Assembly: GCF_004123145.1 (NCBI RefSeq)
Contig: NZ_SDKC01000001.1
Span: 27,501-91,500 of the forward strand
Reading direction: 5' to 3'
DNA length: 64,000 nucleotides
Source: Blautia faecicola
GTDB lineage: Bacteria; Bacillota; Clostridia; Lachnospirales; Lachnospiraceae
Shown here: positions 10,165 through 19,288 of the stretch, piece after piece
How positions within the stretch are numbered: the stretch's first letter is position 1
How the letters are laid out: each line of letters begins with the position of its first letter
Position numbers and translations under genes: made by a program
The notes under the pieces: generated by a model
Seen by the model: the letters and a program-made list of their open reading frames with translations, nothing else
Told to the model about the DNA's origin: nothing
Databases searched by the model: none

Positions 10165-11904
10165 ATGGCGAAATTAAAACATATGTTTAAAAAGACGGCA
10201 GTTCTGTTCCGGGACAGAGAAGACAGGAATCAGGAAAAAAAAGAGCCATCGGCACCGGAAGGATTGTGGCTTAAGTGTCCGAAATGCGGAGAAGTAGTAT
10301 ACCGGGATGATGTAAAAGCACATGGATATGTATGCCCGAAGTGCGAGGGATATTTCCGGATCGGAACCAGAACCAGGATCCGCATGGTTGCAGACACAGG
10401 AACATTTCAGGAGTGGTTTACCGATCTGGAAACGGAAAATCCGCTGGAATATCCGGGATATGAAGAAAAGATTGCAAATCTGCATGAGAAGACAAAACTT
10501 CATGAAGCAGTTACTGTGGGAAAATGCATGGTGAATGGTCTGGAGACAGTACTTGGTGTCTGCGATGCCCGTTTCCTGATGGGAAGCATGGGGTATGTCG
10601 TAGGTGAAAAAATTACGAGAGCTTTTGAACGGGCGACGGAAGAAAAACTGCCGGTGGTACTGTTTACCAGTTCCGGTGGAGCCAGGATGCAGGAGGGAAT
10701 CGTATCTCTGATGCAGATGGCAAAAACCTCTGCGGCGATCCGGAAACACAGTGAAGCAGGTCTTTTTTATCTTCCTGTACTGACCGATCCGACTACCGGC
10801 GGGGTGACGGCAAGTTTTGCGATGCTTGGAGATGTGATCCTGGCAGAACCGGGGGCACTGATCGGATTTGCAGGACCGAGAGTGATCGCGCAGACCATCG
10901 GACAGAAACTGCCGGAGGGATTTCAGAGGGCAGAATTCCTGGTGGAAAAGGGAATCATCGATGGTGTGGTGGAAAGGCAGGAATTGAAGGAGACTGTGTG
11001 GAAACTTTTGAAGATTCATCAGGATTCCATGCAATATATCCACTATGGGAAGACACAAAATGTGGAAAACTTCCCGGAAATCAGGAGCAGTCGTGGAAAA
11101 GCAGGGACAGACGGAAAAAGTGAGCTGACGGCGTGGGAGCGTGTGGAAATTTCGAGAAGTAAGGAGCGTCCAACGACGCTTTCGTATGTGCAGCAGATCT
11201 TTGATGAATTCCTGGAACTTCACGGTGACCGGGCGTTTCGGGATGACGGAGCGGTGATCGGTGGAATCGCGATGTTTAGTGGTCAGCCGGTGACGGTGAT
11301 CGGGCAGCAGAAGGGAAAGAATGTGAAGGAAAATATTTACCGCAACTTCGGTATGGCTTCCCCGGAAGGTTACCGGAAGGCGCTTCGTCTGATGAAACAG
11401 GCGGAAAAATTCGGACGGCCGGTGGTTACGTTTGTGGATACGCCGGGAGCCGCCTGTGGGATCGAGGCAGAAGAACGCGGACAGGGCGAGGCAATTGCCA
11501 GAAATCTGCTGGAAATGTCAGGGATCCGGACGCCGATGGTCAGTATTCTGATCGGAGAAGGCGGCAGCGGCGGCGCACTGGGACTGGCAGTGACGGATGA
11601 AGTCTGGATGATGGAAAATGCAACGTATTCCATCCTGTCGCCGGAGGGATTTGCCTCGATTCTGTGGAAAGACGGGAAACGGGCAAAAGAGGCTTCGGAA
11701 GTGATGAAGATCACGGCGAAAGATCTGAAAAATCTGCGGATCATCGAAAGAGTGATCCGGGAGCCGGAACCGGCGAATGAGGAGAATCTACCGGAGATTG
11801 CAGAAGAGATCCGGGAAGATCTGGATGGATTTTTGCGAAAAAGCAGTCAGAAGACGAGAGAAGAGATTGTGGAAGAACGGTACGAAAGATTTCGCCGGAT
11901 GTAG
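10165..11904 (+). CDS. accDA: acetyl-CoA carboxylase carboxyltransferase, beta-alpha fusion (AccD-AccA)
   Basis: This single 579-residue chain contains both carboxyltransferase subunits. The N-terminal half is AccD, with the zinc ribbon CPKC...CPKC (Cys38, 41, 57, 60) and the crotonase-like [10 protein letters not shown] segment. After a hydrophilic linker at about residues 290-312, the AccA half runs from [12 protein letters not shown] to the end, with [16 protein letters not shown] and GEGGSGGAL. Most bacteria encode these as two genes. No stop or frameshift separates the halves here. It lies directly after accC, and the fused protein would form a homo-oligomeric carboxyltransferase transferring CO2 from biotin to acetyl-CoA. 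Confidence 0.95.
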   Translation: MAKLKHMFKKTAVLFRDREDRNQEKKEPSAPEGLWLKCPKCGEVVYRDDVKAHGYVCPKCEGYFRIGTRTRIRMVADTGTFQEWFTDLETENPLEYPGYEEKIANLHEKTKLHEAVTVGKCMVNGLETVLGVCDARFLMGSMGYVVGEKITRAFERATEEKLPVVLFTSSGGARMQEGIVSLMQMAKTSAAIRKHSEAGLFYLPVLTDPTTGGVTASFAMLGDVILAEPGALIGFAGPRVIAQTIGQKLPEGFQRAEFLVEKGIIDGVVERQELKETVWKLLKIHQDSMQYIHYGKTQNVENFPEIRSSRGKAGTDGKSELTAWERVEISRSKERPTTLSYVQQIFDEFLELHGDRAFRDDGAVIGGIAMFSGQPVTVIGQQKGKNVKENIYRNFGMASPEGYRKALRLMKQAEKFGRPVVTFVDTPGAACGIEAEERGQGEAIARNLLEMSGIRTPMVSILIGEGGSGGALGLAVTDEVWMMENATYSILSPEGFASILWKDGKRAKEASEVMKITAKDLKNLRIIERVIREPEPANEENLPEIAEEIREDLDGFLRKSSQKTREEIVEERYERFRRM

Positions 11905-11912
11905 GAGAGAAA

Positions 11913-12959
11913 ATGAAAGCGTTAAAAATAGGAGAACTTACAGCCAGAATCCCTGTGATCCAGGGTGGGATGGGTGTCGGCATCAGTCTTTCCGGGCTGG
12001 CGGGAAGTGTAGCAGCCTGCGGTGGCGTGGGTGTGATTTCCACGGCGCAGATCGGGTATCGGGATCCGGAATTTGAAAAGGATCCGATCGGTACGAATCT
12101 GCGGGTGATCGGGGAAGAGATCCGAAAAGCCAGAGCGATTGCAAAGGGTGGAATCCTGGGTGTGAATATCATGGTGGCGACGAGGCAGTATGCGGAGTAT
12201 GTAAAAGCTGCTGTGAAATCCGGGATTGACCTGATTATTTCCGGTGCGGGACTTCCGATGGATCTGCCGAAACTGGTTGCGGGAAGTAAGACGAAGATTG
12301 CACCGATCGTATCCACGGTGAAGGCGGCGAGAGTGATCTGCCGCTTTTGGGATCATCATTACCAGCGGATGCCGGATCTTGTGGTGATCGAAGGACCGAA
12401 AGCCGGAGGACATCTTGGATTTTCCAGAAAGCAGCTGGAGGAATTTACCCCGGTAACCTATGATCAGGAGATCAGGGGAATTCTTGCCGAAGTGAAAAAA
12501 TATGCGGACAAGTATGGAAAAGAGATTCCGGTGGTTGTGGCAGGAGGGATCTTTACCAGAGAAGATATGCTTCATGCAATGGAACTGGGAGCCGACGGCG
12601 TACAGATGGGAACCCGGTTTGTGACAACCTGGGAATGTGATGCCTCCGAGGCGTATAAACAGACCTATCTGCATGCAAAGAAAGAAGATATTGTGATCGT
12701 GGACAGCCCGGTAGGAATGCCGGGACGGGCGATACGAAACCGGTTTTTGGAGGAAAAAGAAAGCAGGCGAGAGTCAATTAAAAAATGCTATCAGTGTATC
12801 GCTACCTGTAATCCGGCGAACACACCATACTGTATCACCAGAGCGCTGGTGCATGCAGCAAAGGGTGAGACGGATGATGCACTGCTGTTTTGCGGGGAAA
12901 ACGCATGGCGGTGTGAGAAAATGGAAAATGTGGCGGATATTATGGCAGAATTTGCCTGA
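11913..12959 (+). CDS. FabK-like flavin enzyme / nitronate monooxygenase family protein with Cys-rich tail
   Basis: A 348-residue TIM-barrel flavoprotein of the FabK/nitronate monooxygenase superfamily, seen from PVIQGGMGVGIS, GPKAGGHLGF and GVQMGTRF. It starts 8 bases after accDA with a good RBS (TAGGAGAG), so it is co-transcribed with fatty-acid synthesis and is followed by the operon terminator. Unlike the operon's own FabK it has a C-terminal cluster at Cys292, 295, 299 and 307, with two more at 327 and 334. That arrangement could bind a metal or Fe-S cluster. Its substrate is unknown; a second enoyl reductase or a redox repair role are both possible. Confidence 0.75.
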   Translation: MKALKIGELTARIPVIQGGMGVGISLSGLAGSVAACGGVGVISTAQIGYRDPEFEKDPIGTNLRVIGEEIRKARAIAKGGILGVNIMVATRQYAEYVKAAVKSGIDLIISGAGLPMDLPKLVAGSKTKIAPIVSTVKAARVICRFWDHHYQRMPDLVVIEGPKAGGHLGFSRKQLEEFTPVTYDQEIRGILAEVKKYADKYGKEIPVVVAGGIFTREDMLHAMELGADGVQMGTRFVTTWECDASEAYKQTYLHAKKEDIVIVDSPVGMPGRAIRNRFLEEKESRRESIKKCYQCIATCNPANTPYCITRALVHAAKGETDDALLFCGENAWRCEKMENVADIMAEFA

Positions 12960-12990
12960 AAGAAAAAATAAAGAAATATAAATGCAGTAA

Positions 12991-13030
12991 GACGTGTGGA
13001 AAAGAAAAAGATTTTCCACGCGTCTTTTTT
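12991..13030 (+). terminator. terminator of the FAS-II operon
   Basis: GACGTGTGGAAAA pairs with TTTTCCACGCGTC, followed by six T. It lies 30 bases after the last gene of the operon. Confidence 0.92.
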
Positions 13031-13041
13031 CTCGTTGTATT

Positions 13042-13078
13042 GCATATCAACAGTTGGTCCGGTGAACCAATTTTGATT
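13042..13078 (+). promoter_or_regulatory. palindromic operator, copy 1
   Basis: The core at 13052-13072 reads AGTTGGTCC, then GGTGA, then ACCAATT, inside TGCATATCAA...TTTTGATT. An almost identical block stands at 42341-42377, upstream of the LacI gene. Both are in intergenic DNA just after an operon terminator. Here the core lies about 90 bases upstream of the likely rhaM promoter, so an activator or a distal operator is possible. The cognate regulator is not identified. Confidence 0.7.
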
Positions 13079-13163
13079 GCGTGCATGATATAAGAATCAT
13101 GGATCGGACAGGTCAGAAAAATATTAAAAAAGTATGTAAAATTCTGAAAAAACAGAAATCTCA

Positions 13164-13192
13164 TTGCCGGAAATCTGGAAAAAGAATATAAT
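13164..13192 (+). promoter_or_regulatory. promoter of the rhaM-GH5-GH2 operon
   Basis: TTGCCG at 13164-13169, a 17-base spacer, and TATAAT at 13187-13192. The poor -35 fits dependence on an activator. Confidence 0.6.
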
Positions 13193-13245
13193 AAAAGGCA
13201 GAATACAGGGGAAATATATGGGGTATTTATCATGGAGGTGCAGTA

Positions 13246-13557
13246 ATGATCAAAGGGTTTAAGATGAAATTGTTTCCGGGAATGGAAGCAGAGTACGAGA
13301 GACGGCATAACTTGTTATGGACGGAGATGAAGGAAATGATTCACGAACACGGGGGTAAGAATTATACGATTTTTCTGGACAGGGAGACGCTGACATTGTT
13401 TGGTTATATTGAGATTGAAGATGAGGCGCTCTGGGCGAAAGGCGCGGACACGGCGATCAACCGGAAATGGTGGGATTATATGGCGGATATCATGGAGACA
13501 AACCGGGATAACAGCCCGGTGAGCGTGGATCTGAAGACGGTGTTTCATCTGGATTAG
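13246..13557 (+). CDS. rhaM: L-rhamnose mutarotase
   Basis: RhaM interconverts the alpha and beta anomers of L-rhamnose. The 103-residue protein matches the family along its length: the RRHN motif near residue 21, NYTIFLD, the WW pair in NRKWWDYM, and NPDN-like DNSPVS before the end. The ATG follows GGAGGTGCAGTA. It heads an operon with GH5 and GH2 hydrolases. No rhamnose isomerase, kinase or aldolase is in the window, so this gene probably handles rhamnose released by the GH78 enzymes encoded nearby. Confidence 0.9.
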   Translation: MIKGFKMKLFPGMEAEYERRHNLLWTEMKEMIHEHGGKNYTIFLDRETLTLFGYIEIEDEALWAKGADTAINRKWWDYMADIMETNRDNSPVSVDLKTVFHLD

Positions 13558-13640
13558 TACAAAGGACAGATGCAGGAGAGAACAGCCGAAGCGGAAAGAA
13601 ACGGCGTTGGCTGTAAAAATTAGAAAACAGAGGAATAAGA

Positions 13641-15335
13641 ATGAATAAATTTTCAAGAGACAGAGTAAAAGGTTTTCTTCATACGGACGGAAGACGGATG
13701 GTAAACGGAGATGGAAAAACCGTTGTTTTGCGTGGCTGGGGCATGGGAAACTGGATGAATCCGGAAGGATTTATGATCGGTGGTGTGCCGTTGTTTGTGG
13801 AAAATGCGGATTTTAACGATTTTGCCCTGCCGAGACGGTTTGAGCGCGGAAGAACGATGGAGACAACGGTTCGGGAACTTTGCGGAAGCTGGTATGCCAG
13901 AGATTACTGGATCCGTTGGGCGAAAAATTATGTGACAGAGGAAGATATCCGGTTGATGGCAGAGATGGGATATAATTCGGTACGTCTGCCGATCAGTTCC
14001 AGACTGTTTTTGGCGGAAGAGCCGGAGATTATCTGGGTGGAAGAAGGATTTGCCATTCTGGATCAGGTGCTGGATTGGTGCGAAAAATATAAGATTTACG
14101 CGATCCTGGACATGCATGGAGCACCGGGCGGACAGTCAGCGCTGGCATGTGATGATGGACTGGATAACCGGCCACATATGTTTACGGAGCCGGAGAGCAG
14201 GGAGCGTGCGATCCTTTTGTGGGAAGAATTTGCCAGACGGTATGCCGACCGGTGGATCGTGGGTGGATATGATCTGATCAATGAGCCGCTTTCCGGTCCG
14301 GACTGCGCGTATCTGATTCCGGAACTGGGGAAATTTTATGATGAACTGATTCCAAGGATCCGAAAATACGATAAAAACCATATGCTGACGCTGGAGGGCG
14401 CGGTATTTTCGATGGATATGGATATTTTTGATCATGAATATGATCCGGAGTGCCATAACTGGTGCATGCATACGCATTTTTATCATTTTTCACCGGAGGT
14501 AAGGGATCTGTACCGTTTTCTGGATTCCTCGGTGCGGTGCAATGTGCCGATCTGGATCGGAGAGGGTGGCAGTGAACCGGTGGATAACAGTATTTACTAT
14601 GAGATTGCGGCGACCTTTGATATCGGATACTCAATCTGGACCTGGAAATCCGCGGACGATCCGAAAGGAGAAGGCTCCGGTGTGGTAAGATATCAACTGC
14701 CGAAGGACTGGGAACCGGTGCGTGCCTATATCCGAAACGGAGGTCCGAGACCGTCTTACCGGGAATCTCAGAAAATCATGGATGAGATGCTGGAAAATAT
14801 CCGAATGGAACATTGTTCTGTGTGGTGGGAGAAGAATTATTATAATCTTCGCCAGCCCGGTATTACGCTTCCGGCAGTCGGATTTGATGAGGGAAGCGAG
14901 AAGGCAAATGGATGGAGATTTGGCAATCCATTTGGCTACCGGACAGAAACAGGGATGAAAATGGTACTGAAACCGGGTGTAAAACCGCCGAAACATGTGG
15001 TGGTTCCTACGAGAGAGGAGATCCGTCCGTCAAATCCGCTTACTGATCTGTGTCTGGAACTGCGGGCAGGAGAACAGGCTTCATATACGATCCGTGATGT
15101 GGAAAAGACCTGTAACGTAACCGCAAAGCTACGCTCAGTGGACGGACAGGAAGGCAGAGTGAAAATACTCTGTACGTCACTGGATGGAAATGTGCAGGAA
15201 CGGGAACTTATGGTGAAGGGAACAGAGACAGCCGGATATGAGCTGGCAGTGCTGGAAGCAGGCGCCGAATGGGTGATAACGGTTGTTATGGAAGCCGGAA
15301 GCATGCAGATGGATGAGATTACATTTGCGAGATAA
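13641..15335 (+). CDS. glycoside hydrolase family 5-type enzyme
   Basis: A 564-residue retaining glycosidase of clan GH-A. The catalytic barrel covers about residues 10-390. Its acid/base is Glu215 in DLINEPLSG, the nucleophile is Glu308 in PIWIGEGG, and the conserved histidine lies in DMHGAPGG. About 170 residues follow that look like a beta-sandwich, possibly carbohydrate-binding. No signal peptide is present, so it acts in the cytoplasm on imported oligosaccharides. Substrate cannot be read from the sequence; beta-glucans or beta-glycosides are usual for the family. It is 83 bases after rhaM and 20 bases before the GH2 gene. Confidence 0.85.
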   Translation: MNKFSRDRVKGFLHTDGRRMVNGDGKTVVLRGWGMGNWMNPEGFMIGGVPLFVENADFNDFALPRRFERGRTMETTVRELCGSWYARDYWIRWAKNYVTEEDIRLMAEMGYNSVRLPISSRLFLAEEPEIIWVEEGFAILDQVLDWCEKYKIYAILDMHGAPGGQSALACDDGLDNRPHMFTEPESRERAILLWEEFARRYADRWIVGGYDLINEPLSGPDCAYLIPELGKFYDELIPRIRKYDKNHMLTLEGAVFSMDMDIFDHEYDPECHNWCMHTHFYHFSPEVRDLYRFLDSSVRCNVPIWIGEGGSEPVDNSIYYEIAATFDIGYSIWTWKSADDPKGEGSGVVRYQLPKDWEPVRAYIRNGGPRPSYRESQKIMDEMLENIRMEHCSVWWEKNYYNLRQPGITLPAVGFDEGSEKANGWRFGNPFGYRTETGMKMVLKPGVKPPKHVVVPTREEIRPSNPLTDLCLELRAGEQASYTIRDVEKTCNVTAKLRSVDGQEGRVKILCTSLDGNVQERELMVKGTETAGYELAVLEAGAEWVITVVMEAGSMQMDEITFAR

Positions 15336-15355
15336 CAGATAGGAGGGCAAAAAGT

Positions 15356-17737
15356 ATGCAACGTATTGGGTTAGACAAAAACTGGGATTTTTATGAGAGT
15401 GATGAGAGCATGAGCTTCGTATTTGCCACACCGCCGAGTCAGAAGGTGGATCTGCCGCATGATTTTATCGTGGGAAAACCGAGAAGTGCAGATGCACCGG
15501 GTGGACCGGCAAACGGATATTTCGGAAACGGGGAAGGTGTGTATAAGAAGACGCTGGATATCCCGAAAGAGTGGGAAGGAAAGAAGGTCATTCTGGATAT
15601 CGACGGGGCGTACATGAATCTGGAAGTGCTGTTGAATACGACATTGCTTGCGATGCATCCAAACGGCTATATTCCGTTCCAGGTGGATCTGACACCGGCG
15701 CTTCGTTTTGACGGGAAGAAAAACAAACTGAAACTGATCACCCAGAGCAGACAGCCGTCAACCCGTTGGTACAGTGGCGGCGGACTCTACCGTGATGTAT
15801 GCCTGTGGGTGGGAGGTCCGATCTGTGTGGAGCCGTGGAATGTGTTCGTGACCACACCGGAAATTGGTGAAAAAGAAGCGGTGGTAAATGTGGATACCGT
15901 GATCACCGGAACCGATATCGAAGAGACCGTGGACTATCGGTGTGAAATCCTGGACGCCGGTGGAAAAGTTGTCGGAAAAGTGGAGAAAACCATGCAGGTA
16001 TGTGGAAAACAGAAGGAGAATGTACAGGTGACTGTGGAAAATCCTTCGCTTTGGGATCTGGAGCATCCGTATCTGTATACCTACCGTATTACCGTCAGCA
16101 AAGACGGAGAAGTTACGGATCAGGCGGAAGATACTTTTGGTATCCGAAAGATTGAAGTGGATGCGGTCAACGGATTCCGGCTGAATGGAAAGAAGATGAA
16201 CCTGAAGGGCGGCTGTATCCATCACGATAACGGATTCCTTGGTGCGTGCGCATACCCGAAAGCGGAAGAGAGAAAGATTCAGGTTCTGAAAAAAGCCGGC
16301 TACAATACTGTCCGCATCAGTCATTATCCGCCGTCCATGGCGATGTTAAAGGTATGTGACCGCGTCGGTATGCTTCTGATGGATGAGGCATTTGATGTGT
16401 GGCGGCTTGGCAAGATGCCGTTGGACTATCATCTTTATTTTGAAGAGTGGTGGGCGAGAGATATCGAATACATGGTACGCCGTGACCGGAATCACCCGTG
16501 TGTGATCACATACTCGATCGGAAATGAGATCACAGAGCGTGATGGTGGAAACGACGGAGCAGAGTGGTCGAGAAAACTGGCTGCAAAGGTTCGTGAATTT
16601 GACAGCACCCGTTTTGTGACTTCTGCAATCTGCGGCGTATTTCCGGAGCCGGAAGTGGAAGATGATGAGGAGGACAGCGCCGGAACCAACTTTGACCTGA
16701 ACCTGATGCAGGATAATTCGGTGTGGAATAAGGCAACAGAAAATTACTGTAAACCGCTGGATATTGTGGGATATAACTATCTGAGAGATGTTTATGAGGA
16801 GAGCCATGAACTGTTCCCGGAACGTGTGATGATCGGAACGGAGACACATTCATTTACCACTTACGATTATTGGAAAAAAGTAGAGGAACTGCCGTATGTG
16901 ATCGGTGACTGCATCTGGGCAGCTGTGGATTATATGGGTGAAGTCGGTGTCGGTAAGGTATACTGGGAAAATGCACATGAGGACTTTAATTTTATGGCAC
17001 CATACCCGTGGAGAACATCCTGGCAGTCGGATATTGATCTGACCGGAGAACAGCGACCGCAGTCGGTGTATCGTGAGATCATGTGGGGAAATACGAAGAA
17101 GTCCGGTATTTACACCACGCATCCGAAACACTTCGGAGAGAACTTCCGGGGAACAGACTGGCATTGGTATGATGTCAATGACTGCTGGTGTTTTGCGGAT
17201 GAATGGCTTGGAAGACCGGTGAAAGTGGATGTATACGGAGCAGGAGATGAGGCGGAATTCATTCTGAACGGAAAGAGCCTGGGAAGAAAACCGATCGAGA
17301 AACTGATGGCTTCCATGGACATTCCTTATGAACCGGGAATTCTGGAAGGGATTGTCTATAAAGATGGAGCAGAGATTAGCAGAAGTACACTGGTGACACC
17401 AGAAGAGGCAGCAGTACTGGAACTGATTCCGGAAGAAAAAAGCTTTGTGGCAGACGGCAAGGATCTGGCTTATGTCAGGGCAACTCTGAAAGATGCAGAC
17501 GGAAACCGTCTGACGCAGGATGAACGGGAGATTCAGGTAGAGACAGACGGTGTAGGAACCTTCCTGGCAGTGGGAAGCGGCAATCCATGCACGGAAGACC
17601 AGATCACAGATACCAAGTGTCATCTGTATCGCGGAACCGCAATTGTGATCCTGAAGAGCAAAGAGGCAGGAGAGACGAAGATTACGGTGAAAGCGGACGG
17701 CGTTGCGGCTGGAAGCTGTGTGGTAGAGGCAAAATAA
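15356..17737 (+). CDS. glycoside hydrolase family 2 (beta-galactosidase/beta-glucuronidase-like)
   Basis: A 793-residue GH2 enzyme. The N-terminal jelly-roll sugar-binding domain spans about residues 1-155 (VDLPHDF, STRWYSGGGLYRDV), followed by an Ig-like domain to about 265 and the TIM barrel to about 590. The acid/base is Glu391 in SIGNEITE and the nucleophile Glu496 in IGTETHS. Two more Ig-like domains end the protein. There is no signal peptide. It is the last gene of the rhaM operon, followed by a strong hairpin at 17789. Exact sugar specificity (galactose, glucuronate or another beta-sugar) cannot be decided. Confidence 0.9.
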   Translation: MQRIGLDKNWDFYESDESMSFVFATPPSQKVDLPHDFIVGKPRSADAPGGPANGYFGNGEGVYKKTLDIPKEWEGKKVILDIDGAYMNLEVLLNTTLLAMHPNGYIPFQVDLTPALRFDGKKNKLKLITQSRQPSTRWYSGGGLYRDVCLWVGGPICVEPWNVFVTTPEIGEKEAVVNVDTVITGTDIEETVDYRCEILDAGGKVVGKVEKTMQVCGKQKENVQVTVENPSLWDLEHPYLYTYRITVSKDGEVTDQAEDTFGIRKIEVDAVNGFRLNGKKMNLKGGCIHHDNGFLGACAYPKAEERKIQVLKKAGYNTVRISHYPPSMAMLKVCDRVGMLLMDEAFDVWRLGKMPLDYHLYFEEWWARDIEYMVRRDRNHPCVITYSIGNEITERDGGNDGAEWSRKLAAKVREFDSTRFVTSAICGVFPEPEVEDDEEDSAGTNFDLNLMQDNSVWNKATENYCKPLDIVGYNYLRDVYEESHELFPERVMIGTETHSFTTYDYWKKVEELPYVIGDCIWAAVDYMGEVGVGKVYWENAHEDFNFMAPYPWRTSWQSDIDLTGEQRPQSVYREIMWGNTKKSGIYTTHPKHFGENFRGTDWHWYDVNDCWCFADEWLGRPVKVDVYGAGDEAEFILNGKSLGRKPIEKLMASMDIPYEPGILEGIVYKDGAEISRSTLVTPEEAAVLELIPEEKSFVADGKDLAYVRATLKDADGNRLTQDEREIQVETDGVGTFLAVGSGNPCTEDQITDTKCHLYRGTAIVILKSKEAGETKITVKADGVAAGSCVVEAK

Positions 17738-17788
17738 GAAGCAAGGTTTGCTTGATACAGGCATAAAATAGTAGTTTTTGATTACGGA

Positions 17789-17835
17789 AAAATGCGACTA
17801 ATCTAAAATCAGATATTAGGTTAGTCGTATTTTTG
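17789..17835 (+). terminator. terminator after the GH2 gene
   Basis: GCGACTAATCT pairs with AGGTTAGTCG, flanked by A-run and T-run, so it can work in both directions. Confidence 0.85.
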
Positions 17836-17907
17836 TTCTGATAAAAGTTACATAAAAACGGGATTTGTATAAGTACATAACGAGGGTTGAGGGACAACGT
17901 TTTGGTA

Positions 17908-17935
17908 TGGACAGATCTGTGAATTCTATTATAAT
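17908..17935 (+). promoter_or_regulatory. promoter of the alpha/beta hydrolase gene
   Basis: TGGACA at 17908-17913, a 16-base spacer and a consensus TATAAT at 17930-17935, 34 bases before the start codon. Confidence 0.65.
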
Positions 17936-17968
17936 AGATTTTATAGAACAGCAGTCGGGAGGAATAGC

Positions 17969-18973
17969 GTGGAGAGATTAATTTTAAGTGAGCAGGGTTA
18001 CCGGGAGCAGATGGAAAATGTTGTGGAACCGTATCTGGATATCCGCAAGTCCGTGCTGTGGCCGGAACGGGAAGAGGGGAAGAAAATCTACTGTGAGCGG
18101 TATCTGGCGGATAGTCCGAAGGGTGTGGTGATGATTTCCCATGGATTTACGGAAACTGCGGAAAAATATAAAGAAGTGATCTATTATTTTGTAAAAAAAC
18201 AGTATCATGTGTATCTGCCGGAATATTGTGGGCATGGAAGAAGTTATCGGTTGATACCGGAGAGTTCGCTGGTGCATGTGGACGATTATCAGCGGTATGT
18301 AGATGATTTTCTGTATGTGGCAAAGATGGCAACAAAAGAAAATCCGGGACTTCCGGTATTTTTATATGGACATTCCATGGGTGGAGGTCTGGCGGCAGCG
18401 GAGGCAGCGCAGGAGCCGGAACTTTTCAGGAAAGTGGTGCTTTCCTCCCCGATGATTCGTCCGGATACCGGAAATATCCCGTGGCCGGTGGCAAAACAGA
18501 TCGCTTTCGGTGCGTGCCAGCAGGGAAAAGGAGCGGAATATGTAGTCGGACAACACCCGTATGAGGGACGGGAAAACTTCGAAAACAGTTCTTCCACCTG
18601 CAAGGTGCGTTTTGAATATTATCAGGATAAAAAAGAGAAGGAACCGTTGTTTCAGACAAACGGAGCGTCCTACAGCTGGCTGTATCAGGCGGGACGGCTG
18701 AACCGGTACTTGCAGCGGAAGGCGTGGAAGAAGATTCAGGCTCCGGTGCTGATCTTCCAGTCGGCGGAGGACCATCTGGTGTCAAAACCGGAACAGGTGC
18801 GGTTTGTAGTAAAACTTGCCAGACGGGGACTGACCTCGGGAACCATGATCATCGTGCCGGGAACGAAACATGAGATCTACGGATCCGGAAGCCGGATCCT
18901 GCGGGGGTACTGGAAACGGATTTTTGCGTTTCTGGAAGAACCGCAGGTGGAAAAGAATGGTTCGGGAAAATAA
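17969..18973 (+). CDS. alpha/beta hydrolase, lysophospholipase/monoacylglycerol lipase-like
   Basis: A 334-residue serine hydrolase. Visible motifs are the oxyanion-hole HGF in MISHGFTE, the nucleophile elbow GHSMGGG (Ser136), an aspartate in QSAEDHLVS and the histidine in PGTKHEIYG. This arrangement fits the PldB/monoacylglycerol lipase group, which cleaves acyl esters. It starts with GTG after GGGAGGA, and no ATG is better placed. There is no signal peptide or membrane segment. Two small genes follow closely and are probably co-transcribed. The physiological substrate is not known. Confidence 0.85.
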   Translation: MERLILSEQGYREQMENVVEPYLDIRKSVLWPEREEGKKIYCERYLADSPKGVVMISHGFTETAEKYKEVIYYFVKKQYHVYLPEYCGHGRSYRLIPESSLVHVDDYQRYVDDFLYVAKMATKENPGLPVFLYGHSMGGGLAAAEAAQEPELFRKVVLSSPMIRPDTGNIPWPVAKQIAFGACQQGKGAEYVVGQHPYEGRENFENSSSTCKVRFEYYQDKKEKEPLFQTNGASYSWLYQAGRLNRYLQRKAWKKIQAPVLIFQSAEDHLVSKPEQVRFVVKLARRGLTSGTMIIVPGTKHEIYGSGSRILRGYWKRIFAFLEEPQVEKNGSGK

Positions 18974-18985
18974 TAAAGATACAGG

Positions 18986-19255
18986 ATGCTCATGTTGATC
19001 GTTGTGATCCTGGGACTGGCAATATTATACGCAGGTCTTCGAACACATTACAGCGTGGGAATTTCTCAGATCTGGATTGCCGGGATCCTGTTCTGGCTGT
19101 CGTTTCTGGGATTGATTACGACAATATCCGACAATTTATTTTGGGATGCAGACACCGGAATTTTTCTTGCGGTAATGGTTTGGTTCGAATCTATCATCTG
19201 GATGGTGATTCTTGGAATCAGGGTGATTGTGCTGAAGATAAAGAACCGGCGATAA
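18986..19255 (+). CDS. small three-helix membrane protein
   Basis: An 89-residue protein, very hydrophobic, with three predicted transmembrane stretches at about residues 2-14, 27-44 and 55-80 and a basic C-terminus (KIKNRR). It starts 12 bases after the hydrolase stop, with only a weak purine-rich RBS; a second ATG at 18992 is an alternative start. I do not recognise the family. Position between the hydrolase and the PHP gene suggests translation as part of one operon. Confidence 0.6.
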   Translation: MLMLIVVILGLAILYAGLRTHYSVGISQIWIAGILFWLSFLGLITTISDNLFWDADTGIFLAVMVWFESIIWMVILGIRVIVLKIKNRR

Positions 19256-19288
19256 CAGGTTATAAAAAACAGAAAGGAAAATAAAAGT

